Origin: Agrocybe praecox
Taxonomy: Eukaryota; Basidiomycota; Agaricomycetes; Agaricales; Agrocybaceae
Length of the DNA: 64,000 bases
Direction of reading: 5' to 3'
Assembly (NCBI GenBank): GCA_964017145.1
Contig: OZ024840.1
Coordinates: forward strand, 496,001 to 560,000
The translations under genes and the position numbers were made by a program. The notes beneath the pieces are model-generated. The model saw only the letters and a list, made by a program, of their open reading frames with translations. It did not search any database and had not been told where the DNA came from. Shown here in pieces: positions 11,443 to 23,177 of the stretch. Within the stretch, counting starts at the first letter, position 1, and each line of letters begins with the position of its first letter.

Positions 11443-12446
11443 ATGAATAATACGACTAGTAACACGACACAAGTACATACCGACCCCGGGAGAAACCCTG
11501 TGGACTCGGGACATGCAGGATCAGGGGTTGGTAATAAATTCAAGTAAGCTCGCCATTGTCCAAATAAGACACTTAAATCTCATCAATCTCAATTTCTCAT
11601 TCGTGAATACAAAAGAGGGACCTTCGAAGTTGTACACGGTGTGTCGCCATTGGATACCATATCGACATATATGTATCGCTTACAATACAAATTTCGCTAC
11701 CTGCAGGAGCCGGAGAGAATCTTCGCGGGACAGTGTTGGGTGCAGTGGACACCATGGGAAGGCATGGACCGACCAAGAATGACGAGATAGCTCGTCAAGG
11801 CAGGCTCGAAATGGAACGTGGTCTCGCCAACTTGAAAGGCTCCAAAGCTGCACCCCAAATGGGAAACGGTGCAGACACACTGACAGGGACCGGTAATACC
11901 AGCGCTACTGCTGCTCCTGGGACATATGGCGCCCAGACCCAGACCCACTATCCACCAGCAACTGGTGGTCGCAAGGCTGACGGTAAGATATTTCCGACCC
12001 CCCATCCTCGTAACGGCGGAAATTGACTTTATTCTTTCTCAAAAATAATCTAAACAGAGTACACCACAGGCGGGAACTCTTATGACATAGGAGAACCCGG
12101 TACTACTACTGCTACGTCGGGTTTGGGACATAATAATACCACGACACACTACCCAAGTCATCACCGCGACGACGCAGTAGCTGGTATACCGACGCCCGAG
12201 ATTCGCGATGCGCAGGCTGTGTACCACAACCAGCAAGGAGGGGCGGCTTTGGGTACTACAGATGCATCCACATTGCCCCAGTCCACGTCCACGGGGCCCG
12301 AAGCCGGAGCGTATAATGATCAGCGTCGTCAACAAACCACAGGCGTCGGAGGACGCGATGACCAATACCAGTTTGGCAAAGAATCTGGTTATTCTGCAGG
12401 AGAAAATTTGCGGTCTATGGGTACCGAGCCTGGAATGCGCAACTAG
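11443..12446 (+). CDS. Hydrophilic glycine-rich stress-type protein (CsbD/LEA-like)
   Basis: Three exons (11443-11530, 11707-11982, 12058-12446; phase 1 at both junctions) encode 250 residues rich in G, T, Q, N and H with no membrane segment. The second exon opens with GAGENLRGTVLGAVDTMG, the sort of motif found in small CsbD-like or LEA-like fungal stress proteins. A weaker echo (SAGENLRSMG) lies near the C-terminus. The rest is low-complexity and probably disordered. The family assignment rests on this motif only. The ATG at 11443 is the first in frame and sits sensibly behind the TATA box. Confidence 0.65.
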
Positions 12447-13659
12447 TAATACATATCAGTACCATGTATCATATCGTATGATTAATAAGTAGTCACTCGT
12501 ACTTGTTCCTCAAACAACTTACAGCCCACTGCGCCAATCAATAGCGAGGAAGGAATGAGATGCGAACGGCTAAGCAGTATTAGCCAGTCATGGATCAAGC
12601 CGAGTTTTGAGTTTGGGATGGTAAGCATTTGTCCATGTCAACCCACGCGCCTGGGAAAGAGTCGCATCAAGTATCGCGGGTATGGATATCATCGTGATGC
12701 ACATAGTGGCTATACATACAAAAGACAGAAAAAGCTATATCTTCAGAACCGGAAGTTAAAAACAATTGATGGCGCGCCACACAAGCACAAGGATAGCGCG
12801 CGTGGTATGTAGCCAGCACTAACAATATATCATACACATCATGATCAGATAGCAACGTTAGCCAAGGCTATGATGGTGTTTTATTATAAGAAAGCCAATG
12901 ACTATCTACAGGTATTTATGGAAGAATCTTTCCATCCAATAATCACAATTATCCGACGGCCGCCAGTGATGTCATTTTGATTATGTATCCACTTGGGTAG
13001 AAGATATATAAAAAGAAGAAAGGCCTACGTTTTACAAGATAAGATTGCAGTATTCAACGAGTTTCGAGGGAGGGACGACGAAAGAGAGAGAGAGAAAAGA
13101 GAAAAAGAAGAGCAGATGCGGCCGGGAGAAGTTTAAGGATATGTGTGTGTAAGTAGTTGGTACTATCAAATGATAAGAAGAAAAAATGATGATGATGATG
13201 ATGGTTGAGAATTGGGCGAAATGAATGAATGAATAAGTTGAAAGTTGAAACAAGAGCAAAAAAAGAAAGAAAGAAAAAAATGCGTGCGAGAGCAAGGAGA
13301 ACATTTGAGCATGTGAACACACATATACTGGCGACAGAGATCGACATCGACGGAAAGCATAAATATTAAAGGTGAGGTGAGGTGAGGTGAGGTGAGGGTC
13401 TAGAATCAAAGGCACAAAATGTGGGGCAGAGTGTGTAAAATAAAATAAAAGTGAATAGTCATCATATGAAGGTATGTCAGAATAAGTATGCAGCAGCAAC
13501 CGGGTTGCTCAGTCTAGACCAACTGTCAAAGTGTACACACATATACAGGCGCCAGGGGGAGGGAGGGGGCCCGAGGGAGGCAATACACGTTAAATATGCG
13601 ACTATATCCGATTTGATGACAGCGGCCCAGGTCCATAGAGACGTGAACGTGAACATAAA
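12447..13659. other. Intergenic region with simple repeats
   Basis: No gene seen. Purine-rich low-complexity sequence fills 13078-13290, including GAT repeats near 13187-13203 and GAA/GAAA runs. This is probably the 3' flank of the minus-strand gene that ends at 13660. Confidence 0.5.
13371..13395. repeat. (GGTGA)5 minisatellite-like tandem repeat
   Basis: Five exact tandem copies of GGTGA, directly 3' of the minus-strand gene ending at 13660. Likely length-variable between strains. Confidence 0.9.
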
Positions 13660-15757
13660 TCACCGTAAAGTGCGCAGAGATTTAATCACGTTGGTAAGAT
13701 CGCTGTTCCACTCGCCTGTCCATGCCTGGGGGCGCTCAGGCAGGTCGCGAGTGATAAAAGTGACTTCACGATCTTCTCTGCCTGGTGGGATCACCCAGTT
13801 GGAACGTAAAGCTACGCCGTTGTTGTCAAGGCGAATATCCGTGTGTAATGACGCGGATGCAGTGTGTGTTCCACGAACACTCCGACGCTGAGTCGTGTAG
13901 GAAAGGGATCGACCAATAGTTGTTGGAGAAGGAGCAACGATATGTTGATCGTCGTTTTCAGTCTTCTGAGGGGCGACATCCAGTTTCGGTGGTACTGGTG
14001 GTGGGGGTGGTAGTACTGGCAATGGTCGGACTTCAGTAGCGATTGGTGTGTCGGGTGACGCTGGGCGTTGTTTGACAACAATGGGAGAGGGCGGAGAAAA
14101 TACAATAGGAGATCCGGAGATAGAAACAGAGCTATACATCGAGTTACGATTCAGCTCCCCCCACGACTCCGATAAATCATCTTCTAATCCAAATTGATGT
14201 AGGTCGTCCGTCAAAGTAGACGGAGGATTGTGAGATTTCTCTGAAGAGCGAGAGAACAGTGATCCTAAGCTCGTGACAGACAGACTGCTGCGTTTGAAGA
14301 CTTTCGCAGTCTTGTCTTTGCTCGGAGGTGTTGGGTCAATCAGTAATTTCGGAAGTTTGTCTTTTGGTGGAGAAGATAAATTCCTTGACGAGCTTTGCAT
14401 GTCAGGAGGAGTATAGCCGAGAGTACGTTCTAATTTGCTCCTACTCTTCTTCCGTTGAGCGGTAGGCGTCGATGGCCGTAAGCGTTCAGAATCCGAATCG
14501 TCGTCGAGTTCCAGGCTATCAAGTGTCGTCTTTGACGTCGATGCTGTATTTTCGAACGTTGATAATGAAATGGAGGTTGAATCTGGTGAAACTGATACTT
14601 CATCGCCGTTCGTCACGCTAGTGGAAGACGACCCTTGAGGTAAAAAGGGCGCACCTGGCGATCCGGTTTCGCCTTCGAAGTGTATCGTACTGAGAGTCGA
14701 TAGAGATGTATTGGTAATTCCGTATGATAGAGAAGGGGGGATGGGCTGCATAGCTTTCTCTTTTCCTTTTCCCTTGAGACTCCTGCTCAATTTCGACTTC
14801 CGCTTACTCAAGATCTGCAGAATACCAGGCGAGTCGGAAGCGTCGCTAGCCGGCTTAAGACGCGCCCCCACCCCTCCTCTTCCCCTTGGTCGCACAAATT
14901 TTTGGGGTTCTGATGTGAAATCGGCAGCCACTAATGGTCGAGGTACATCTTGCGGTGAAAGTTCTACGACGGGATCCAAAGGTTTAGGACGGGAACCCAA
15001 TCCACCACGGCCAGCTGGACGGACAACAGGAGGGCCTCCAGACCGTAGATCGGACGAGCTCAAAGTGCTTGTGCTTGCTTCTGCAAGACGCACGCGAGAA
15101 CCCGAGCCACCCCTGCCAACGATGCGCACCGATGATTTTGAAGTTGAATTTGATGCGGAGTCTTGCGACTCTGCTGGAAGGGAGATATTGCCAACGTAGA
15201 TGTCTCTCGAACCAGACCCCGTTGACGTTGAGAGATTTGACGAAGACCGACCGGACATGATAGACATAGCAGTGCTGGGAATCCAGTTACGAGGGCCTGA
15301 AGGCACTTTCTTTAATGGATTTTGGGAAGGTGATATTGATTCTTCAGAATCATGGGAGAACTCTACTGAAAAAGAGATGAAAGGTTAAAAATGTTATCGT
15401 CATCATCAAGAAGGGCACTACGGACGTTTGGACGTGGATGCATCAGGTTGAATATGGGTATGTCCGGGAAATTCCTCCGATGGTTGGGTAGAAACGTTGC
15501 CGGGTTGAAGTTTTGAGGTACGTCCGTACATCCCGTTCAAAATAAGTGCGACTGTTCCCTGGGACGAGCCGTTTTCTTGATTCCTTGAGCTTCTTGTGGA
15601 ATTGCCACTGGAAAAAGTGCTTGTTGAAGACGGTCCTAACCTAAGAGAGTTGAAAATGCTGCTGCGGCTTGACGTTGCGTATCCAGAGTCTCTAAGTAGC
15701 CACTGTATGGTTCCGGGAGAAGAGCTCTGGCGCCCTTTTTGCGGATCCAGGTGAGGT
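13660..15757 (-). CDS. Long disordered Ser/Pro-rich protein with RGG-type repeats
   Basis: The main exon runs 15365-13660 and encodes about 568 residues rich in S, P, T and D. Near its start are three spaced copies of a glycine-arginine motif: GRGGSGSR, GRGGLGSR and GRGGVGAR. Further on come a basic patch (SKRKSKLSRSLKGKGKEK), Ser/Pro-rich stretches and a proline run (PPPPPVPPK). An upstream exon in compatible phase is visible on the minus strand from about 15757 down to about 15424. It has coding-like sequence such as GTIQWLLRDSGY and can join through a GTCCGT donor. The true 5' end is unresolved; the first internal ATG is at 15531. I do not recognise the family. RGG repeats suggest RNA binding or arginine methylation, which is inference. 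Confidence 0.55.
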
Positions 15758-18140
15758 ATCGGTTATTTATTATTGGAGTGGTTCGTGGTGATAGTCATTC
15801 CTTTTCAGAAATAGATGACGATTTACATGCTGAACTAGGAGATTTAGCGGGGACTAATTCCTTGGAAATATACTGATGGTGAGAACGTAAGTCATGGGTG
15901 TGTACCGCTTAAGATCTTTCCTGTTTTCAGGGATGTACATTTGGAATTATGTTCATCATAGATCAGCTTAACCGCCGTGTTGCAGATCGAATTTATCATG
16001 CGCCCCATATGCCAGCACATTTACGTCTCTCGAAGAGTTGTCGGCTAATTCATTCGATTCAAAGGGTCGTCAGAGCGAGAAGTCGCTCAAAAACCATGCT
16101 AATTGTCAGAAAAATACATTAGACAATTTTTATGGAAGCCTATAAAGGTAATTACTCTTCGAATTATAAACTGGATATCATGCTCGATATAACGCTGAAG
16201 TTTCTCTACAGCGCAATTTTTAAGGATTTTGAAACAGGCATGAAACTCTATCAGAGTGGGAGTCAATAGTATCGGGGTTCCTTGATGGTTTTGATCAATT
16301 GGCAACCCGAGAAAGGGAAACGAACAATTTACAAAAGGTGACACATGTTTGTCAATTCCATGCATACCAAACACGATGGATAGGTACATACTTGCGTTAC
16401 GTTTGGCTTCCTTCTTATTTACGTTCAATTGGCGCTTAACACTTCACAGGATGCTTAGAGGACATTGGCAATCTAGACATTATCCTAATGTCGTTGTCAG
16501 TCATACATAAACAGGCTTGAAAGGTTTTCCGAGAAACGCCGCCGGAAACCTGATCATGCTACTACTCTATACGGAATCCGGATCCATCATCTTGAATTCT
16601 GTGGTCTACATAATGCAAAATATCCATTGCATTATGAAGTTTATAAAAGCAAGTGCATCGAATAGCTAATTGATTCACCTCCCGAACATCCTTAGCATGA
16701 TAAGCGTGAAGAACTAAATTTCAGGATTAATTCTGCTCCCGAAGTTAAACACTCTATCAACACTCGCTAGTACTATCTCCGAGTTACTCTACGCATGCCC
16801 GGTGAACGTCTTTCTAACATCATATCATGATTACTTGTGACGTTGACAAAATCTCGCTGGCAAAAGGCTCGATGGCGGGACGCTCTAACCACTTAACCTC
16901 CCAACTTTCAACATGGATGATGCAGGACCGTCCCTATCACAGTAGAAGATCAGGAAAAGCCTCTAGAAGACCAAAAACATCAGAATCTGACATACTGCAT
17001 GTGTAGCTCACCTTCAAAACTTCTCAGGTAGAAGATAAGCAGACTCGATTAGCTTATTGCGCAATCAAACTGCGAGATTTGTGTGAAGGAACATGATTTC
17101 AGATCCTAAAAGATGCATCATACCTTGGTACACTGGACCCTGGTATGATACGTCCATTTACTCTGAGGTTCTGGAGTGTGGCCATGAAAGAATGGTGAAT
17201 CAATTCACTCTCGACGAAGGTTTGAGATATACACCGAACGTAGAATCCAATGGCGTCGCCCATCTACAAAGAGTCTAAAATAGCACTAGCGAGCACATAG
17301 ACGCATGTCGATGACACAACTCGCGTCCTCGGACTTTGGAGATCCGTCAGGCTAGGTCTGTCAGGGATATAAAATCTGTGAAAAACAAACAATTTGTGAC
17401 ATTCTAACATGGGCCATTTTTCAGTTTCATTTTTGTTGCTAACTGGAGAAAAGCTGCGCTATGGCGACCACGAATAAAGGGAGCGATTTTCTCAAGAATC
17501 TCGGAGAATGGATTCCTTGAGAACATGCTCACACGAGCAGTGGTAAGTAGTATCCATGGTGTGGACGTGAACAGGAAGTCCGCAGTAGATACTTGACGAC
17601 GCGGCGCACGAGGCTCAGCGGCCCCCATTACATTAATTTTATCAAGGGTTCGTTGTAAACACGTTCATTGACGATTTCCAAGGCGGAGCAGGATGCAGAT
17701 CGATTTTAGGGTAGGTAGCTAGAATGATGAATGATGACCTATAAACTTAAAGATGCCAACGGACTCGCACCCACCCTGGGGCCTCCACGAGTTGCGTATA
17801 CGTGTAACCATGTCGTGCCGCCTAATGAGCACACACATTATGTATATGGGCATGCTAGCAATCGCACCTGCGTAATTGCCTGAAACGCAGTACGTGACTG
17901 CATGTAGACGGGACGCGTTTTATCTGGCTGCATGATACGACAACCCTAAAGGTAATCATTAACTTCAACTTGAAGCCCGGAATTGGAATTGTAAGAACGG
18001 TGGCAGATTATTCGAAAATAATGTCCCCAAGTGCGTAACCCTCCCTTGAAATGTTCGAGTGCCTGGGCAAAGGTTGAGTCTAGATAACGGAATCCTCTAT
18101 ATAGAACCGAAAGATGTCTAGCAAGGAATGGTGGTTTGGT
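15758..18140. other. Gene-poor region
   Basis: No supportable protein gene. The frames at 16099-16428 and 17404-17628 have no recognisable domain. The area near 16740-16910 has short resemblances to RNA polymerase III genes, discussed separately and not called. Confidence 0.4.
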
Positions 18141-19136
18141 TTATCGGTGCTTGTTGACTTTTGTCAAATCCTGGCCATCTGCTAGTAAGACAGGCTCTTC
18201 ATGGTCTTTCGACGCTGGTGGCTCGCCCATGGCCTTCCTCAGCTGGGCAGAATGTAAAAGTTTGGCATAACGGGGCTGAACGAAGGTGGCAGATGCCTCC
18301 ACGAGCACAGTCCCATTCAAATCTTCCACACGGCCTGTCACTGTAGCTTTGCGACCTTTCACTTGATCAATATTGGTTTTGATAACCACAAACTGTCATT
18401 GCTCAAGTTAGATCTTTATTAGAAAAAAGAAGGCATCCAGAGACGTACCTGATCAGCCATAGTTGGTGCCCGGTAACTCAGAGTGAGCTGAGCAGTTACG
18501 CCGACCTTCTCAGGCAAATTACTAATAGCCTATTTGGCAGACATTAATATTAAGTTTGATACGAGTGGTACAGATACTCACCGTTCTTGCTAAAGTTTCA
18601 TCCAGCAAGGTAGCCAGTAGACCGCCGTGGACGATACCATCATGTCCACACAGTCCTCTTCCAAGATGCAAGAAAACGATGCTCTCCGACTCGTCTTTCT
18701 TCACTCGAATTAAAGGCAATAACGCGAGTTTCCCCGGTCCTCTCAGTGCGCCGGCAGTCAAGTTGTTTACCCTTCTTTCCTCAGGGAAGTTTTGATACGG
18801 CCGCGTCTCATACCAGTCGTTCGCGTCTTCCCTTGCCCGCAGCTGCTTTAGCAGTGGAAGTACCTGCAGGTTCTCCTCTAAACTGGCTGTGTACGCTTTC
18901 GATTCCGGTGAATCAGGTTCGGCAGGAGGACCAGGCGCAGCACGGGGGAAAAGAATAGATATAGGTGGTGGTGGATAGATCGCTCCTAGCGTTCCCGCCA
19001 CCAAAGAGGCTCCTATGACTGCTGCAAGCGTCCCAAGGCCTCTTCTATGTCGCGGCGCAGGAGGCGAAGGCGTTGAAAAATTCCGCGTTCCAGTGATGAC
19101 TGAGCCCCGTAGCAGTCTAAGCGCTCTAGTTGACAT
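18141..19136 (-). CDS. Mitochondrial hotdog-fold (PaaI/THEM4-like) thioesterase family protein
   Basis: Exons 19136-18582, 18529-18449 and 18392-18141 (all phase 0) encode 295 residues. The N-terminus is Arg/Ser-rich without acids (start MSTRALRLLRGS), as in a mitochondrial presequence. A hydrophobic segment follows (LAAVIGASLVAGTLGAIY), and then a hotdog domain with the signature CGHDGIVHGG followed by LLATLLDETLART. This layout matches the fungal family that includes yeast Fmp10/YER182W, which is mitochondrial and of unproven substrate. Acyl-thioester hydrolysis is inferred from the fold. The ATG at 19136 is the natural start, directly before the presequence. Confidence 0.8.
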
Positions 19137-19834
19137 GTTGCTATCTAGAAATTTCTATCAAGGCTCTAGATAATCGTGGTCGTTGTTGTCGTGGCCTCTT
19201 CTTGTGCGATAGCGACAATTTAGGCGACAATGACGGATTGCACAGCCACTTTCACCAAGTATAACCGGCTATCGGCTACCGGTCCACGGCTAAATCTCGG
19301 GAAAGTCCCTGATGCCTTTCCTAAGGCGAGCAGAGTGGGGCAGAGGCATTGCTGGAGCACTGTAGTTAAATCAGACGAATAGGATATAAAGAAGTAGGTG
19401 CTAATTGAAATACACAGAATTGAAGGTTGGCAAGTGTTTATGTACTGATTCCGCGACGCTGCTTAGCACATAGTAAACAAGATTCGAAAGGCAGAAACCA
19501 TGGAGGTTCACAATGCACTGCCAGCTTAAGATTATTTCTTTGAATACGGTACATGGCCAGGATAATATATATTTATATTGATGGAAGGGTATCCGGAATA
19601 TTCCAGTGCTGCATATTCGAAATGCTTGTGAAGTTGTTTGATACTAAGTCAGGGGCGTTACTGATACAACTTGTTACGTTATATTATGGGCGCCTATCCA
19701 TTGATTTTCTGTTTTCTGTCGAATCTAAGTCTGCCCAAAGAGCCTGATCAAAAATTTTAAAAAAATTATAACGTTCCCAGGTCTGTTGTTTGTACGGCTG
19801 CATATATTTACGTATAATATTATTGCCCTTCCAT
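19137..19834. other. Intergenic region
   Basis: Upstream of the thioesterase-like gene and downstream of the reductase gene, both on the minus strand. A+T-rich toward 19550-19830; no gene seen. Confidence 0.5.
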
Positions 19835-21329
19835 TTACCAGCCCCTCTTCGCAAAGTCTTCGAGTGTATCCTTGGTAGTTTCAGGGATGGTATGGTACTT
19901 TATTCCCAAGATGCGCTGCTCCTTTGATTTGTCGTATAAGATATGAATTTTTCTTTCACCCTCAGTGATCTCAGGATATCCATGAGGCAGCTTATGCGAT
20001 GCAAGTGGATTGGGAGAGAGGGAATTGGCAGCGTTGACTATAGAATGGGTTAATAAAGGATCTCGGCACAAAAATGGAGATAAAAACGTACCCCAGTCCT
20101 GCCAATAGTAACCCCCTTTCAAAAGCCAAAAAAGTTAGCCCTGTTTAGACGAAGAATAATGAAATACGCACCCTCGGTAGTAATGATTCTTTCACCACCG
20201 GCTTCAGGCTTTTCGAGGGCGAGAACATGACCCAATGCCGTATCGCGGACATCAACCCACGAATTCGAGGCAGAAAGAGCTTCTTTACTCTGTTCAGAAG
20301 TACCCGCTACGGTATCATACCAAACTTGAAGCGAGGTGTTGAGCGAAGAGAGGGATTTCACGTCATGGATCGCTGGCTACAATAAAAGCTCGATTATGAA
20401 TGGCATATAAACGGGCAGACAAAACACTTACTCCGAACACCTATTAATTAAAACTTAGAGTCAGAGTGGATACAACGAACGAATGCCTGTGTGACTTACA
20501 AACGGGGGATTTATAACGGACAAATCCCATTGGATTTCCGATTTATGCTGTTCAACGAACTCCCATGCTCCTGAGATAAACTGTCATGAGATTACAGTGT
20601 TCGTAAGCAATGATATAAATAAGAAACCTTTCTCAGCAAGAGTTTTTGAAGCGCGATAGATAGTCATTGGGGCGGCTTTGTTTCCCTGCTCTGAGACTTC
20701 GCGGGGTGAGTCGACGTTCCAATCGTTTTCGCTGAAGACAGTTGGCTTTGGAGGGGGAGCCATGACAGCAGCGCACGAGGACGTGATAACGATGCGTTTG
20801 ACCTTGTTTCTGAAATGGAAAGATTGGCTTCATTTCTCCGAAAATTTGAGCGAACTTACCCGTTCTTGAGGGCACTTTTCAACATGCCAACCGTGCCTTG
20901 TACTGCAGGGCGGAGAAATTCTGTCAAAGCGCGTGAACGACTGGTATTTTGACTAATAAGTGAGTTCATCGTACCCTCTGGCTCTTTAACGTTGGTGTGG
21001 AATGGAGACGCCATATGCGCGATTCCATCCACGTCCTTGACGGCCTCGTCGAATGCACCTTCCTATGTACAATACAATTCAGGATTACAATCATAAAGCA
21101 AGATCATTCAGAATCTTGCCTCGACAATATCGGGTACAATTACGGCCTCGAACTTATCGCCAAAACCGAGCGAATCGAAATATTTCTTCATAAATTCAAC
21201 TTTGCTCGCGTCGCGAACAGTACCGCGAACCGCGTAGCCCCTTTCCAAGAGCAATCGCACGGTCCACATTGCGACGTATCCGTTAGCGCCAGATACGAGT
21301 ACTTTGTCGCCCTTGGAGATTACAGTCAT
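19835..21329 (-). CDS. NAD(P)H-dependent extended SDR reductase (GRE2/cinnamoyl-CoA-reductase-like)
   Basis: A gene of about seven exons. The first exon carries the Rossmann dinucleotide motif VSGANGYVAMW followed by GTVRD, typical of extended SDRs such as yeast methylglyoxal reductase Gre2. Later exons carry ITSSCAAVM with the catalytic Ser, YRASKTLAEK (Tyr-xxx-Lys pair), WDLSVINPPF, the substrate-loop region WVDVRDTALGHVLALEKP, and a conserved end (TTKDTLEDFAKRGW). The catalytic residues are intact, so an active oxidoreductase is expected. The exact substrate cannot be read from sequence. A decayed relative lies immediately upstream at 21799-22640. Confidence 0.85.
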
Positions 21330-21798
21330 TGTACTTTGAATGAGATGGATGAGTTTGGGAGTAAAGCAAGAATTAACTTTTTCAAAAAACGAAGGTTGGC
21401 CGCGCTGATAAATAGTCTGATAAGATGACGCATGTGACTAGACCGAAGTATCCGTCCACCAAATTAAAAATATCTGATTATTAACATCATGATGCAGACG
21501 AGTCATAATGCATAACTAGTTGATAGCCTTGATACACTTCAGTCTTCTTCCGCGATAAGGGGCCCGAAGGGCCGGATAACATGTCCAGGAAGGAAAATCG
21601 TCGTCCTTCCTTCATCAACGCCCCTGATAATTTCTATATACTGGACTTTGAGGCTCCCACTCACCTCTCTTCTTCGACACTGGACAGCCGCACCAGTTCG
21701 CCTGAGACACCACAAACATCCAACACATTCAAATCTTGGCGGATGGCTCCACACGACGCGCTCTTTTTTGAGTCAAGTCGTTTGGGACGCGTCTTCGA
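21330..21798. other. Spacer between reductase gene and its pseudogene
   Basis: No supportable gene. A plus-strand open frame (21581-21943) reads through here into the pseudogene; its amino-acid composition is plausible but no family is recognised. Confidence 0.4.
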
Positions 21799-22640
21799 TC
21801 AGTCATGTGATCCTTCTTGTTCCGCAAAATTTTCAAGGGTGTCCTTCGTGGGTTCTACTTTCGTAAGGAATTCAACACCCCGAGATTTGTTATTACTTTG
21901 TATTTTCGTAGGGGGCATGTCTGGGAAGCCAACGGGCAACTGAGTCCGGAGTGGAGATGTGGATAACGAATTTGCCGCGTCGACTGGGGACGACAAATAT
22001 TAGTCAGATTACTATGCTTACTGATTAATGACCATAGATAAGTGCTTACTTGCTAGACGTAGGGACCTAAGAAAGATTATGACGGCTAATTGCCAACCGA
22101 AAACGACACCTGCGAGTCATGAACGGAACCGGCTTACCTTCAGACGTGATAATTTTTTCTCCACCCGCCTAGGGTTTTTCGAGAGTCCAAGAGCCGCATC
22201 GCGCAAATCGACACATGCGAAGGGCCCTTGAAATTGTTCCCGTGTCTTCGGAGAATTGTCGAGCACCATGCTATACCAGAGTTGAAGGGATACAGATTCA
22301 ATTTCGTGAATAAGTGGCTATATCATTTCAGGTTAGAACATCCTTTGCATATAATCGAGTCATGGATTAATTAAATGTGTACCCCATATACCTGCAAAGC
22401 AAGACATGGTGAATCGTAATCCAAGTGCGACATCCCCGAGAAAGCTTCACTCACAAACGGTGGGTTAATGGTGGATAAATCCCATTTAATTTCTGATTTA
22501 TCTTTCTCATAAAGTTTAAGCCTTTTCTTTACGGTGTTGGACAGAAACAGAACATTTACTCTTTTCTGCTAGCGTTTTAGAGGTAAGATAAATGGCTATT
22601 GGGCCAGCGTCCGAGCCTTTCTCTCCGGCTTGTTTGATTG
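21799..22640 (-). pseudogene. Decayed GRE2-like reductase copy
   Basis: Minus-strand fragments match the neighbouring reductase in order: IAIYLTSKTLAEK (about 22560-22610), SEIKWDLSTINPPF (about 22460-22510), CVDLRDAALGL (about 22180-22215) and the C-terminal piece DAANSLSTSPL to TKDTLENFAEQ (21799-21996). The Rossmann N-terminal half is missing. The VHVLALEKP region has lost bases and changes frame. It is therefore a partial, frameshifted tandem copy. Confidence 0.8.
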
Positions 22641-23177
22641 TTAGTTCCAGTTCGTCTCCAAATTTTTAGATATATCTTTGGGAATGCCGATCGAATCCCA
22701 TCGCTTCTAGACCTGATACAGCACTGGGGTTTATTATGTTATTCAGCTTGGCGTTAAGCCAGTATCACAACCTCGAATGGCACCTTTCGTTCGACTGGAC
22801 GACCGTGACGGTGGTTTTCTTCGTTTTGATGGATTGGGTTGGCGGAGAAAAGGTCAAACGGACGTGTCTTTCCATGTGGTCATAATGAGATGATCAGGAG
22901 CAGCTAGATCGTCGAATACATCGAACGTTCGTTCTGTTCAAGAGTCGATTTCGGCGTTCGGCGTTCGCAGTAAAGAGCTTAATTCACACGTGAACTAGGG
23001 TGACTTAAATGTGCAAGTGACAAGCAGCACATGTGAGTGTGACGCTTCGCGCACAATTCCAAAATAGGCAAAATAGGCGATCTGGTGAAAGCAACAACCT
23101 GCTTTGAACCACCACTCTTTGAATCGTTATTTCTCTCAAAAACTTCTCTTGAAAACTGTAATATATAAAAGATACCC
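22641..23177. other. Upstream region of CHK1
   Basis: No gene seen. The expected 5' half of the reductase pseudogene is absent here. An ATATATAAAA string at 23161-23170 lies only a few bases before the CHK1 ATG, too close to act as a normal TATA box for that start. Confidence 0.45.

Noticed and set aside
13032..13499. Minus-strand frame of 155 codons rich in F, L, S and H
   Set aside because: It is the translation of purine-rich simple repeats including GAT, GAAA and GGTGA.
14711..15199. Plus-strand frame of 162 codons
   Set aside because: Antisense shadow of the disordered RGG-containing protein; only the minus strand shows spaced conserved-type motifs.
16690..16800. Possible 5S rRNA gene
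   Set aside because: Only the central GAAGTTAA and TAGTACT strings match; paired 5' and 3' ends are not visible.
21581..21943. Plus-strand frame of 120 codons with plausible composition
   Set aside because: Runs into the antisense of the reductase pseudogene and has no recognisable family or splice partners.
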